A DNA stretch of 42,797 bases from Pseudomonadota bacterium (lineage in GTDB: Bacteria > Pseudomonadota > Gammaproteobacteria > Xanthomonadales > Rhodanobacteraceae). The stretch lies in contig JAKPAN010000240.1 of NCBI GenBank assembly GCA_029779475.1, forward strand, positions 1 through 42,797, in the 5' to 3' direction. Below, piece after piece: positions 16,113 to 24,697 of the stretch. Below the pieces are notes generated by a model, which ran no database searches, was not told where the DNA came from, and worked only from the letters and a program-made list of their open reading frames with translations. A program made the translations under genes and the position numbers. How positions within the stretch are numbered: position 1 is the stretch's first letter; every line of letters starts with the position of its first letter.

Positions 16113-17132
16113 ATGAATGCTTCGCCCATCGCTCTCCGTTTCGATCTGCGCGGCCGCGCGCCTGGCCTGCTGCTCGCCGTCGCCGTCGCGCTGGTCGCAT
16201 GGTGGCTGGGCCGTTTGATCCCGCTGATCGGCGGCCCGGTGATCGGCATCCTGCTCGGCATCGCCGTGCGCAACGTCGCCGCGCCGGATGCGCGTTTCAC
16301 GCCGGGCATCGCGTTCGCGGGCAAGCAGGTGCTGCAGTGGTCGATCGTCGCGCTGGGTTTCGGCTTGAGCCTCACGCAGGTCGCGAAGACAGGTCTGGAG
16401 TCGTTGTCGGTGACGCTGGTGACGTTGACCGTCGCGTTCCTCAGCGCGTGGGCGCTGGGCCGCGGGCTCGGCGTGCACGACAAGCTGAAGATCCTGATCG
16501 GCGTCGGCACCGCGATCTGCGGCGGTTCGGCGATCGCCGCGGTGACGCCGATCATCAAGCCCGACGAGCACGACACCGCGTTCGCGATTTCGACGATCTT
16601 CCTGTTCAACGTGGTCGCGGTCCTGCTGTTTCCGCTTCTCGGACATGCGTTGAATCTGTCCGATCTCGGCTTCGGTCTGTGGGCCGGCACGGCGATCAAC
16701 GACACCTCGTCCGTGGTCGCGGCGGGCTACAGCTACAGCCACGCGGCGGGTGACTACGCGACGATCGTCAAGCTCACGCGCGCGACGCTGATCATTCCGA
16801 TCTGCCTGATCCTCGCTTTCGCCGTCGCCGCGCGCGAGAAGAAGAAGGGCGCGAGCGATTTCAGCCTGCGCCGCATCTTTCCGTGGTTCATCCTTTGGTT
16901 CCTCGCCGCTTCCGCGCTGCGCACGATGGGTCTGATTCCCGCCGAGCTGTTGCCGCCGCTGCACGTCGTCGCCGAGTTCCTCATCATCGTTGCGCTGACC
17001 GCGATCGGCCTCTCCGCCGACTTGCGCAAGATGATCGCGAGCGGCGCACGGCCGATCCTGCTCGGCTTCGGCGTGTGGGCGGCGGTATCGATGAGCAGCC
17101 TTGCGGTGCAGCTGCTGATCGGGCAGCTATAG
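16113..17132 (+). CDS. yeiH: YeiH/UPF0324 family membrane transporter
   Basis: 339 residues from the ATG at MNASPIALRF; the open frame extends upstream without a plausible start. Eight to ten membrane helices. Family landmarks: IGGPVIGILLGIAVRN, KQVLQWSIVALGFGLSLTQV, IGVGTAICGGSAIAAVTPII, WAGTAINDTSSVVAAGYSYS, and the last helices with AEFLIIVALTAIGLSADL. The family is proposed to export or import small sulfonates or sulfite-like compounds, but substrates are not settled. Faces pdxA with a 4-base gap. Divergent LysR regulator is the likely controller. Confidence 0.92.
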   Translation: MNASPIALRFDLRGRAPGLLLAVAVALVAWWLGRLIPLIGGPVIGILLGIAVRNVAAPDARFTPGIAFAGKQVLQWSIVALGFGLSLTQVAKTGLESLSVTLVTLTVAFLSAWALGRGLGVHDKLKILIGVGTAICGGSAIAAVTPIIKPDEHDTAFAISTIFLFNVVAVLLFPLLGHALNLSDLGFGLWAGTAINDTSSVVAAGYSYSHAAGDYATIVKLTRATLIIPICLILAFAVAAREKKKGASDFSLRRIFPWFILWFLAASALRTMGLIPAELLPPLHVVAEFLIIVALTAIGLSADLRKMIASGARPILLGFGVWAAVSMSSLAVQLLIGQL

Positions 17133-17136
17133 GCAT

Positions 17137-18159
17137 TCAGCCGCGGCGTTTCGCGGCGAGATCGAGTGCGAGCCGCGTCGCCGCGAACAGGCTCCCGGCA
17201 TCGGCGCGACCGGTGCCGGCGAGGTCGAGCGCAGTGCCGTGGTCGACTGAGGTGCGCACGTAGGGCAGGCCGAGCGTGACGTTGACCGCGTGGCCGAAGC
17301 CCGCGTACTTGAGCGTCGGCAAACCCTGGTCGTGGTACATCGCGAGCACGGCGTCGAAGTGCGCGAGCTGGCGCGGCACGAACGCGGTGTCGGCAGGCGT
17401 CGGGCCGCACAAGTCGAGACCTTCGGCGCGCAGCGCGGCGAGCACGGGTTCGATGATGTCGATTTCCTCGCGGCCGAGGTGCCCGCTTTCGCCCGCGTGC
17501 GGGTTGAGTCCGAGCACGGCGATGTGCGGGCGCGCGATCGCGAAGCGCGCGCGCAGGTCCGCGTCGAGGATGCGCAGCGTGCGCGCGAGCGACTCGCGCG
17601 TGATCGCTCGCGGCACCTCGCTGAGCGGCAGATGCGTCGTCGCCAGCGCGACGCGCAATGGATGCGCGCCTTCGCGTTCGGTCGCGAGCATCATGACGAC
17701 GTCACAATGCGCACGTTCGGCGAAGAATTCCGTGTGGCCGGTGAAGGCGACGCCGGCATCGTTGATGACGCCCTTGTGCACGGGCGCGGTGACGATCGCG
17801 TCGAACTCGCCGCTGGCTGCGCCGTCGGCGGCGCGCGCGAGCATGCCGAGCACGTGCTTCGCATTGCGCGTGTCGAGCCGGCCCGGCACGACGGGTGCGG
17901 CGAGTGGGATCGAAGCGACGCGCAGCGAATGCGGAGCGCGCGTCGCGATCGGGGCGGAAGCATCGTATGGCGCGAGATCAAGCACGACGCCGAGCGACTT
18001 CGCGGCGCTCTCGATCAATCCGGAGTCGGCGATCGCGACGAGGTCGGCCGCGATGTCGCTCGCGGCCAATCGCACGATGAGTTCGGCGCCGACGCCGGCC
18101 GGCTCGCCCGCAGTCAGCGCGATGCGCGGCAGCGCCGCGGCGTCGCGCTGGACGGTCAT
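17137..18159 (-). CDS. pdxA: 4-hydroxythreonine-4-phosphate dehydrogenase
   Basis: 340 residues. PdxA oxidises 4-phosphohydroxy-threonine with NAD in pyridoxal phosphate synthesis. Motifs: ALTAGEPAGVGAELIVRLA, DAIVTAPVHKGVINDAG, FTGHTEFFAE with a metal-binding His, GLNPHAGESGHLGREE, and AMYHDQGLPTLKYAGFG with VRTSVDHGTALDLAGTG. It lies 20 bases after surA on the same strand. rsmA normally follows pdxA, but here the LysR/YeiH pair (15135-17132) comes between. Confidence 0.96.
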   Translation of the reverse strand: MTVQRDAAALPRIALTAGEPAGVGAELIVRLAASDIAADLVAIADSGLIESAAKSLGVVLDLAPYDASAPIATRAPHSLRVASIPLAAPVVPGRLDTRNAKHVLGMLARAADGAASGEFDAIVTAPVHKGVINDAGVAFTGHTEFFAERAHCDVVMMLATEREGAHPLRVALATTHLPLSEVPRAITRESLARTLRILDADLRARFAIARPHIAVLGLNPHAGESGHLGREEIDIIEPVLAALRAEGLDLCGPTPADTAFVPRQLAHFDAVLAMYHDQGLPTLKYAGFGHAVNVTLGLPYVRTSVDHGTALDLAGTGRADAGSLFAATRLALDLAAKRRG

Positions 18160-18179
18160 CGCAAATCCCGCCGCAGGGC

Positions 18180-19505
18180 TCAGGACGCCGGCTTGGACGC
18201 GCCGGTGTCGCCGCCGGGCAGGCGGATTTCGACGTAGGCCTCGCTGCGCAGCTGGCGCAGGAAGCTCGTGTATTCCTCTTCGGCCTTGCGCTGGAAGATC
18301 ATGTTCTTCGCTTCCGCGCGCTGCATTTCGCCGGCCTTGTCGCTCTGTCGCGAGTCGACGAGCTTGAGCAGGTGCCAGCCGGGCGGCGCTTCGAACGGCT
18401 GCGACACTTCGCCCTTCTTCAGGCCGTCGATGATGCCTTGCACCTTCGGGCCGTAGGCATCGGCTGCGAACCAGCCCATGTCGCCGCCGAGGCGCGCGGT
18501 TTCGGTTTCCTGCGAGTAGTCGGCCGCGGCCTTGGCGAAATCCTCGCCGCCGACGATGCGGCGACGGATGTCCTCGATCTTCTGCTTGGCTTGCTCGCTG
18601 GAGACGAGTTCGCTGGTCTTGATGAGGATGTGCTGCACGTTGTACTCGGTGATCATCTGCGCGCCGCCGTCGCGCTTGCCGACGAGCTTGATGATGTGGA
18701 ACCCGTTCGGGCCGCGCAGCGGCTCGGTGACTTCGCCTTCCTGCATCTTCTCGGTCGCGTCGATGAACGCCGGCGGCAGCTCGTTGACGTTGCGCCAGCC
18801 GAGGTCGCCGCCCTGCAGCGCGTCTTCCGCGTTGGAGTAGCGGATCGCGGCCGCACCGAAATCCATGCCGCCGCGGATCTGCTTGACGACGTCGTCGGCC
18901 TTGGTGCGCGCGGCGTCGATCTGGTCCGGCGTGGCGCCTTCCGGCACGTTGATGACGATGTGCGCGGTGTGCAGCTGGCCGGAACGCACCTGGCCATTCT
19001 TGATGAGGCTGTCGATCTCGGCCTCGCTCACCTGCGCGCGCGATTGGCCGATGCGTTGGCGCAACTGCTGCACGAGCAACTGGTCGCGCACGTTGTTGCG
19101 GAACTGGCCGTAGTCGAGCCCCTGGCTTTCGATCGCGCCGCGCAGCTGACCGACTTCGAGGTGGTTCTGCCCGGCGATCTGCGTCAGCGTCTGATCGATC
19201 TGCGCATCGGAAATCTTGATGCCCGAATCGGCGGCCTTGGCGATCTGCAATTTCTGCAGGATCAGGCGATCGAGCAGCTGGCGTTCGAGCACGTCGCGCG
19301 GCGGCAGCTGGCTTGGGTTGTTGGCGAACTGCGTGGTGACCTGCGCGACTTGGTGGTCGAGCTCGCTGCGCAGGACGATGTCCTCGTTGACGACGGCGAC
19401 GATGCCGTCGACGGGTTCGCCGCTGCCCGCGGCTTGCGCGAGCGCGACCGGCGCGTGGAAAGCCGCTGCCGAAGCAGCGAGAAGGGCCAACAGGAAATGC
19501 TTCAT
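18180..19505 (-). CDS. surA: Periplasmic chaperone and peptidyl-prolyl isomerase SurA
   Basis: 441 residues from the ATG at MKHFLLALLAASAAAF, with a signal peptide ending near APVALAQA. SurA escorts outer-membrane proteins, LptD among them, through the periplasm. The N-terminal chaperone part (VDGIVAVVNEDIVLRSELDHQV, QLLDRLILQKLQIAKA) is followed by two parvulin domains. One has HTAHIVINVPEGATPDQ through LQGGDLGWRN. The second has EYNVQHILIKTSE through ARLGGDMGWF. The usual C-terminal helix follows. Sits between lptD and pdxA. Confidence 0.97.
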   Translation of the reverse strand: MKHFLLALLAASAAAFHAPVALAQAAGSGEPVDGIVAVVNEDIVLRSELDHQVAQVTTQFANNPSQLPPRDVLERQLLDRLILQKLQIAKAADSGIKISDAQIDQTLTQIAGQNHLEVGQLRGAIESQGLDYGQFRNNVRDQLLVQQLRQRIGQSRAQVSEAEIDSLIKNGQVRSGQLHTAHIVINVPEGATPDQIDAARTKADDVVKQIRGGMDFGAAAIRYSNAEDALQGGDLGWRNVNELPPAFIDATEKMQEGEVTEPLRGPNGFHIIKLVGKRDGGAQMITEYNVQHILIKTSELVSSEQAKQKIEDIRRRIVGGEDFAKAAADYSQETETARLGGDMGWFAADAYGPKVQGIIDGLKKGEVSQPFEAPPGWHLLKLVDSRQSDKAGEMQRAEAKNMIFQRKAEEEYTSFLRQLRSEAYVEIRLPGGDTGASKPAS

Positions 19506-19560
19506 GGGGTTTTCCGGAAAGGTCGAAGCGCGTGATCCGGGACGCCGGCGCGCACGCAAG

Positions 19561-21930
19561 TTACTGATAACCAAGAATAGCACGGCGCAGGAACGAGTCC
19601 GTCTTCTGGCCGATCGAGCCGAGTCCCTTCAGCTCCAGTTCGAAATAGATTGCATCGTCGGCGTTGCCTTCTGCGTCGCGGATCCAGTGCCGGGCGAGCA
19701 CGCGCCAGGTCACGCAGCAGGTTTCGTGCTCGACGCCGAGGAAGCGTTCCAGCGTGCGCCCGCCTTTGCCGTGCGGATCACCCGGCAGCGCGAGCGGGTT
19801 GTTGAGCGCGTAGTTCTCGCGGCCGACGAGGCGCCAGCCGTCGGCGATCGGAATCGCCGCGGTGAGGTCGACCTGTTCGAGGAAATCGCGGCGGAAGCGG
19901 TAGGAGAAATTGACCACGCCGCCGTCGCCGAAGCGCGTCTGCACGCCGACCGTGGACAGGTCGGTCTGGTGCGAGTTCGGATTCCACTGCTGGTCGAGCA
20001 CGATGCGCCAGTGGTCGGAGATGTGCAGGTCGAGCTCGCCCGCGTAGGCCGAGCCGCCGTATGTGGTCGGTGCGAACGGCTGGCCGTTCGGGCCGGGCAA
20101 CTGCACGCGCTGGTCGTCGAAATAGCGGATCTGGCCGAGGCTTGCGGAGACGCGCTCGGTGCCGGTCGAGTCCTCGAGCAGGCGCGTGGTCATCGCCAGC
20201 GTGAGGTTGTTCGCGTCCATCTGGCGATCGGCGCCGACGAAGCGGTTGGAGCGGAACATCTGGCCGAACGTGAACGGCACTTCCTGCGTGTCGAAGACCG
20301 GCAGGTCGTCCTGGTTGCGGTACGGCACGCGCAGGTAGTACGCGCGTGGTTCCAGCGTCTGCGTCCATTGCTCGTCGCCGAAGTGCAGGTCGCGCTCGAA
20401 GACGAGGCCTGCGTCGAGGCTGAAGATCGGCACGCCGCGATGAGGGTGCTTGGACGTGAGCAGCGGATTGCCGCTGTCCTGCAGGTCGTCGAGGTTGTAG
20501 CTCGTGTAGCGATAACCGATTTCGGGACGGAGGAAATAGCCGGCCGCCTCGATCGGCATGTCGAGGTGCGGATACAGGTCGATGCGTTGGCCGGTCAGGC
20601 CTTGATCCTTGTCGAAGGCGACGAATTCCGAGTCGAGTTCGGCCTCGAACAGTCCGCCGAACGGCTTGTCGATGTTGAGCGTCGCGCGCGGCAGGCGGCG
20701 GTACGGCTCGTAGATGTTCGACAGCGTCGGGTCGGTGATTTGGTACGAGTCGCCGCCGATCGACGCGGTCCACCAGTCGCCGTGGCCATTGAGGTAAGCG
20801 CTCGACGGCAGCAGGCTGATCGCGGTCGTGTACAGGCCGCGGCCGAAATCCTCGAAATAGCGATCGTCGGAGACGCGATTGAGGTCGATCGTCGCGAACC
20901 AGTTCGGCGAGAGGCTGGTCGTGTCCTTGAATTTGTACCACCAGCGCTGGTCGGGCACCGGCGTGCCGTAGTCGATGCGTTCCTGCGCGGCGCCGTTGTC
21001 GTGCGCGAGGTATTCGGCGTCGAATACGCCAGCGCTGCTGTCCGTGAGGTAACGGAACTCGCCGCCCATCATCAGGCCGCGGTCGGTCATGATGCGCGGC
21101 GTCAGCGTCGCGTCGTAGTTCGGCGCGAGGTTGAAGTAGTACGGCAGCGAGAAGTCGAAACCGCGGCGGTTGCTGTAGCCGATGTCCGGATACAGGAAGC
21201 CCGATGCGCGGCGGTCGTCGAGCGCGAAGCGGATGTACGGGAACCAGAACACCGGCACGTTGTGGATGCGCAGCGTGACGCCGTGGCCGCGGCCGACGCC
21301 TTCGGCGCGGTCGATGTCGAGTTCACGCGCGGCGAACGCCCATTGCTGGTCGCCCGGGTTGCAGGTCGAGTACGTCGCGCTCGTCAGCTTGGCGTGGTCG
21401 GGATCGTCCATGACGACGACCTGCGCGATGCCGTTGCCGCGCGCTTCGATGAGCTGGTAGCGCGCGCCGTCCAGCGTGCAGCGGTCCAGATCCGTATTGC
21501 CGCGCGCGTTCGTCGCGGACATGAGCAGGCTTCGATCCTGATAGGTGACCGGCCCTTCGGCGGTGAAGTCGGTCGTCTCGGTGTCGTAGGTGATCTTCTG
21601 CGCATGCACGAACAGGTCGAGCTGGCGGATCTCGGCGTTGCCCTCGAGCGTGTAATGGCTCTTGTCGGTGCTGTTCACCTTGAGCGCGTTGATCGTGCGC
21701 TCGGCCTTGTTGCGATCGCCTTCGACCGGCAGGCCGGGCACGTAGAAATCGAGCAGGTCGTTCTTGCCGCACATGCCCCAGTCGGCGGGCTTCTTCGGGC
21801 ACTTGAGCACGCCGATCTGGCACTGCGTGCCGGCATCGTCTTCGGCCGCCGGCGCAAGCGCGGGCAGGGCGAGCAGGACGGCGAGCGCGAGACAACGTCG
21901 CGGCGGGCAAGGACGTGGTTTGGAGAGCAC
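19561..21930 (-). CDS. lptD: LPS-assembly outer-membrane protein LptD
   Basis: 789 residues, GTG start, signal peptide ending near ALAPAA. LptD with LptE inserts lipopolysaccharide into the outer leaflet. The N-terminal OstA-like domain (about 75-240: YTLEGNAEIRQLDLFVHAQKI, VTYQDRSLLMSA) precedes a large beta-barrel domain. The disulfide-forming residues are visible: Cys37, Cys44 and Cys54 near the N-terminus, Cys151 and Cys190 in the OstA region, and the Cys-Cys pair at 738-739 (HETCCVTWRV). Neighbours surA and pdxA match the conserved cluster. Confidence 0.97.
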   Translation of the reverse strand: MLSKPRPCPPRRCLALAVLLALPALAPAAEDDAGTQCQIGVLKCPKKPADWGMCGKNDLLDFYVPGLPVEGDRNKAERTINALKVNSTDKSHYTLEGNAEIRQLDLFVHAQKITYDTETTDFTAEGPVTYQDRSLLMSATNARGNTDLDRCTLDGARYQLIEARGNGIAQVVVMDDPDHAKLTSATYSTCNPGDQQWAFAARELDIDRAEGVGRGHGVTLRIHNVPVFWFPYIRFALDDRRASGFLYPDIGYSNRRGFDFSLPYYFNLAPNYDATLTPRIMTDRGLMMGGEFRYLTDSSAGVFDAEYLAHDNGAAQERIDYGTPVPDQRWWYKFKDTTSLSPNWFATIDLNRVSDDRYFEDFGRGLYTTAISLLPSSAYLNGHGDWWTASIGGDSYQITDPTLSNIYEPYRRLPRATLNIDKPFGGLFEAELDSEFVAFDKDQGLTGQRIDLYPHLDMPIEAAGYFLRPEIGYRYTSYNLDDLQDSGNPLLTSKHPHRGVPIFSLDAGLVFERDLHFGDEQWTQTLEPRAYYLRVPYRNQDDLPVFDTQEVPFTFGQMFRSNRFVGADRQMDANNLTLAMTTRLLEDSTGTERVSASLGQIRYFDDQRVQLPGPNGQPFAPTTYGGSAYAGELDLHISDHWRIVLDQQWNPNSHQTDLSTVGVQTRFGDGGVVNFSYRFRRDFLEQVDLTAAIPIADGWRLVGRENYALNNPLALPGDPHGKGGRTLERFLGVEHETCCVTWRVLARHWIRDAEGNADDAIYFELELKGLGSIGQKTDSFLRRAILGYQ

Positions 21931-21999
21931 GGGGAACCCGTAGTCAAAGCGAAGGGCGCTAGCTTGCCGAAACGGCGCGCGGCGGGCAAACCGGAGGTT

Positions 22000-22950
22000 T
22001 CATTCGCCGAGCGCCGCAACGTGCGCGGCGACCGATTCGCGCAGCGCGTCCAGGCTGTAGCCGCCTTCCAGGCTCGACACGACGCGGCCTTCGGCGTGGC
22101 GCTGCGCGATCTCGACGAGGCGGTGCGTGATCCACGCGTAATCGCCGGTTTCGAGGTTCAGGTTGGCCAGCGGATCGAGCTTGTGCGCGTCGAACCCTGC
22201 CGAAATCAGCACGAGTTGCGGCGCGAACGCATCGAGCGCGGGCAGCATGGTGTTCTCCCAGGCATCGCGGAACGGTTTCGATCCCGCGCCGGCCGGCAGC
22301 GTGGCGTTGACGATGTTGCCGACGCCGGTTTCCGCGCGATCGCCGGTGCCCGGATACAGCGGCCACTGATGCGACGAGGCGTACATCACGCGCGGCTCGC
22401 TCCAGAAGATGTCTTGCGTGCCGTTGCCGTGGTGCACGTCGAAATCGACGATGGCGACGCGTTCGAGTTCGTGCGCCGCGAGCGCGTGTGCGGCGCCGAC
22501 GGCGACGTTGTTGAACAGGCAGAAGCCCATCGCCGTGTCCGGCGTCGCGTGGTGGCCCGGCGGGCGCACCGCGCAGAACGCGCGCGGCGATTCGCCGCTC
22601 ATCGCGGCGTCGATCGCGGCGCAGACCGCGCCCGCGGCGCGCTGCGCGGCTTCGGCCGAGCCGGGCGACATCAGCGTGTCGGCGTCGAGCATGCGCCAGT
22701 AGTGCAGCGGGCCGTGGTCGAGGATGCTGTCGATGAGCCGTCGCACGTGCACGCGCGCGAGCTGCGCGCGCGTCGCGCGCGGCGCCTCGATGCGGCGCAA
22801 CGAGGGGAACGCGGATTCGTCGAGCGCTTCGAGCACGGCGGCGAGCCGCTCCGGCGTTTCCGGATGGCCTGGGCCGGGATCGTGGTCGAGGCAGGCCGCG
22901 TGCGTGAACAGCGCGACCGGATGCGTCTTGCCGGACTTGCGTGCGGTCAC
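22000..22950 (-). CDS. Histone-deacetylase-family hydrolase
   Basis: 316 residues from a GTG that overlaps the upstream stop as GTGA; longer frames give only Arg-rich leader. HDAC/acetylpolyamine-amidohydrolase/AcuC fold with all catalytic landmarks: GHPETPERLAAVLEAL, CAVRPPGHHATPDTAMGFC (His pair), VAIVDFDVHHGNGTQDIFW (zinc Asp and His), ISAGFDAHKLDPLA (second zinc Asp) and SLEGGYSLDAL. Substrate could be an acetylated protein, polyamine or small amide; sequence does not decide. Coupled to the cobalamin adenosyltransferase gene. Confidence 0.93.
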   Translation of the reverse strand: MTARKSGKTHPVALFTHAACLDHDPGPGHPETPERLAAVLEALDESAFPSLRRIEAPRATRAQLARVHVRRLIDSILDHGPLHYWRMLDADTLMSPGSAEAAQRAAGAVCAAIDAAMSGESPRAFCAVRPPGHHATPDTAMGFCLFNNVAVGAAHALAAHELERVAIVDFDVHHGNGTQDIFWSEPRVMYASSHQWPLYPGTGDRAETGVGNIVNATLPAGAGSKPFRDAWENTMLPALDAFAPQLVLISAGFDAHKLDPLANLNLETGDYAWITHRLVEIAQRHAEGRVVSSLEGGYSLDALRESVAAHVAALGE

Positions 22951-23504
22951 GAGCGCTTGCGGCGCTCGTGCTGCCAGAGCACTTCGCCGTGGCCGCTTGC
23001 GCGCGCGAGTACGCGGGCCAGCACGAACAGCAGGTCGGACAGGCGGTTGAGATAGCGCGGCGCTTCCGCGCGTACGCTTTCGACGCGGCCGAGCGCGACG
23101 ACTTCGCGCTCGGCGCGACGGCAGATCGTGCGCGCGAGATGACACTGCGCGGCCGCCATGCCGCCGCCGGGCAGGATGAAATCCTTGAGCGGCGGCAGGT
23201 CTTCGTTGAACGCGTCGAGCGTGGCTTCGAGCCGGTCGATATCGGCGTCGTGCACCATTGCCATGCCCGGGATGCACAGTTCGCCGCCGAGGTCGAACAG
23301 GTCATGCTGGATTTGCGTCAGCACGTCGCGTATGCGCGCGTCGACGTCGCAGGCGAGCACGATGCCGATCGCGCTGTTGAGTTCGTCGACCGTGCCGTAG
23401 GCGGCGACGCGCAGCGAATCCTTGCCCACGCGCGTGCCGTCGCCGAGACCGGTCGTGCCGTCGTCGCCGGTGCGCGTGTAGATCTTGGAGAGGCGGTTAC
23501 CCAT
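22947..23504 (-). CDS. PduO-type cob(I)alamin adenosyltransferase
   Basis: 185 residues. It transfers adenosyl from ATP to cob(I)alamin, making coenzyme B12. Motifs: KIYTRTGDDGTTGLGDG (ATP-binding N-terminus), RVAAYGTVDELNSAIG, FILPGGGMAAAQCHLART, and ICRRAEREVVAL, followed by YLNRLSDLLFVLARVLAR. This is the MMAB/PduO fold, not the CobA/BtuR fold. It is coupled to the HDAC-family gene by a 4-base overlap. No other B12 enzyme is in the window. Confidence 0.95.
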   Translation of the reverse strand: MGNRLSKIYTRTGDDGTTGLGDGTRVGKDSLRVAAYGTVDELNSAIGIVLACDVDARIRDVLTQIQHDLFDLGGELCIPGMAMVHDADIDRLEATLDAFNEDLPPLKDFILPGGGMAAAQCHLARTICRRAEREVVALGRVESVRAEAPRYLNRLSDLLFVLARVLARASGHGEVLWQHERRKRS

Positions 23505-23546
23505 TGCTTGAGTAGACCGCGCTGAGGCGATAGCTCGAAAGAGTTG

Positions 23547-23942
23547 TCATGAGAGGAGGATGTGCTCTACGGACTTGGCAAGCACCCAGCCATCCATTCC
23601 ATGGCTGGTTTCAAGATCGTAGCCGGTAACTTTCTCCGTTTTGCAGAAGAGTTGGGCGTTCTCAAGAGAGTCGGCCCAGTTGCCGGGCCAACCGACAAGT
23701 CGAAAACCCTCTGCGATCATCTTCCACTCCCGCAAAAGCAATTCCTCGGCGGGGACAGCAACCAAATCGGACACCCATGAAGGTATGAGTGGATGCGGGA
23801 ATTGGTGCGCCACTACTCCACGAAATTTCAAATATGAGAGAGGCGAGTCGTTGTAAGGGCCGAAACGCAGATGCAACAGCACTTCGCTCGTACGCGAATC
23901 GGCAGAGTAAGCGACAACTTGACTATCGTGTACGGGAAACAC
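23547..23942 (-). CDS. Hypothetical protein of lower G+C content, start uncertain
   Basis: An open frame runs from 24050, but its first part only shadows the 3' end of the membrane-protein gene. The first plausible start past that stop is a GTG at 23942, without a clear ribosome site, giving 131 residues. The sequence is soluble-looking, with DSRTSEVLLHLRFGPYND, FRGVVAHQFPHPLIPSW, LREWKMIAEGFRLVGWPGNW and one Cys. I do not recognise it. Codon use and base composition (about half G+C) differ sharply from both neighbours. It could be acquired DNA or the remnant of a longer gene. Confidence 0.5.
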   Translation of the reverse strand: MFPVHDSQVVAYSADSRTSEVLLHLRFGPYNDSPLSYLKFRGVVAHQFPHPLIPSWVSDLVAVPAEELLLREWKMIAEGFRLVGWPGNWADSLENAQLFCKTEKVTGYDLETSHGMDGWVLAKSVEHILLS

Positions 23943-23961
23943 CTGACGAATCGCAACGGCG

Positions 23962-24624
23962 TCAATGCTGCTGCTTGTTGCTCGACTCGCGCGTCGGCAC
24001 GAAGCGCAGGAACTGCACCGCCAACCCATGCACGATCGCAGCGACTGCAACGTAGGCCAGCGTCGTCTGCATGAATGCCCGATACCAGTCGCCGAGGTTC
24101 TCGATCCAGCCGGCGAAGCTGCGCGCCGGCACGTTGGCGCTGATCCAGTAGAAGCTGCCGTTCGAAATCAGATAGCACACGCTCGCGGCGACGAATGCGC
24201 TGGCCACGAGCAGGCCGAGTTCGCGCGCATGCAGGCCGCGGTAGTGCGCGCGCAGGAAAGCGCCGCCGAGCCACAGCGCCGCATACGACGGCAGCAGGAA
24301 CCAGTACGCCGGCGACACGCAGTAGTGCTGCCAGAAGCCGATGCCCTGCGCCGAGATCACGACGTAGTCGATGAGCACGGCGAGCGCCATCAGCAGCACG
24401 AACGAGCCCATCGCGAGGCTGCGCGAGAACAGGCCGTACAGGCGCTCGCGGCTGCCGGAAGAGAAGTAGAAACCGGCAACGAAGAACACCGCCCACGACG
24501 CGTCGGGCAGCGGGAACAGGTGGTCGCGCAGCAGCGACGAGCGCGTCGCGATCATCGCGAGCGCGAGCACGGCGAAGATGCCGCTGCGCCAGGAAAGGGC
24601 CGGGTTGGAGGGCGTGTCGTTCAT
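23962..24624 (-). CDS. Integral membrane protein, possibly cobalamin-related
   Basis: 220 residues from the ATG at MNDTPSNPAL. About six membrane helices: GIFAVLALAMIATRS, ASWAVFFVAGFYF, LAMGSFVLLMALAVLIDYVVI, YWFLLPSYAALWLGGAF, LGLLVASAFVAASVCYLI and a last one near 190-210. Invariant-looking loop residues include LPDASWAVFFVAGFYF and CVSPAYWFLLPSYAALW. Small proteins of this look are sometimes labelled cobalamin-transport components, and the gene lies upstream of a cobalamin adenosyltransferase on the same strand, but this is weak inference. It is divergent from ubiH, 73 bases between starts. Confidence 0.75.
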   Translation of the reverse strand: MNDTPSNPALSWRSGIFAVLALAMIATRSSLLRDHLFPLPDASWAVFFVAGFYFSSGSRERLYGLFSRSLAMGSFVLLMALAVLIDYVVISAQGIGFWQHYCVSPAYWFLLPSYAALWLGGAFLRAHYRGLHARELGLLVASAFVAASVCYLISNGSFYWISANVPARSFAGWIENLGDWYRAFMQTTLAYVAVAAIVHGLAVQFLRFVPTRESSNKQQH

Positions 24625-24697
24625 GGGTTGTGTCCGCGACGAGGGCGTTCGAAACAAGGCGCACAGTGTAGCCCAAGCGCCGCGTTATGATGGCGGC

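Noticed and set aside
19216..23055. Long plus-strand open frame of 1279 codons
   Set aside because: Antisense to surA, lptD and the HDAC gene, with the Val/Ala/Arg-rich composition of a high-GC complement frame; no motif.
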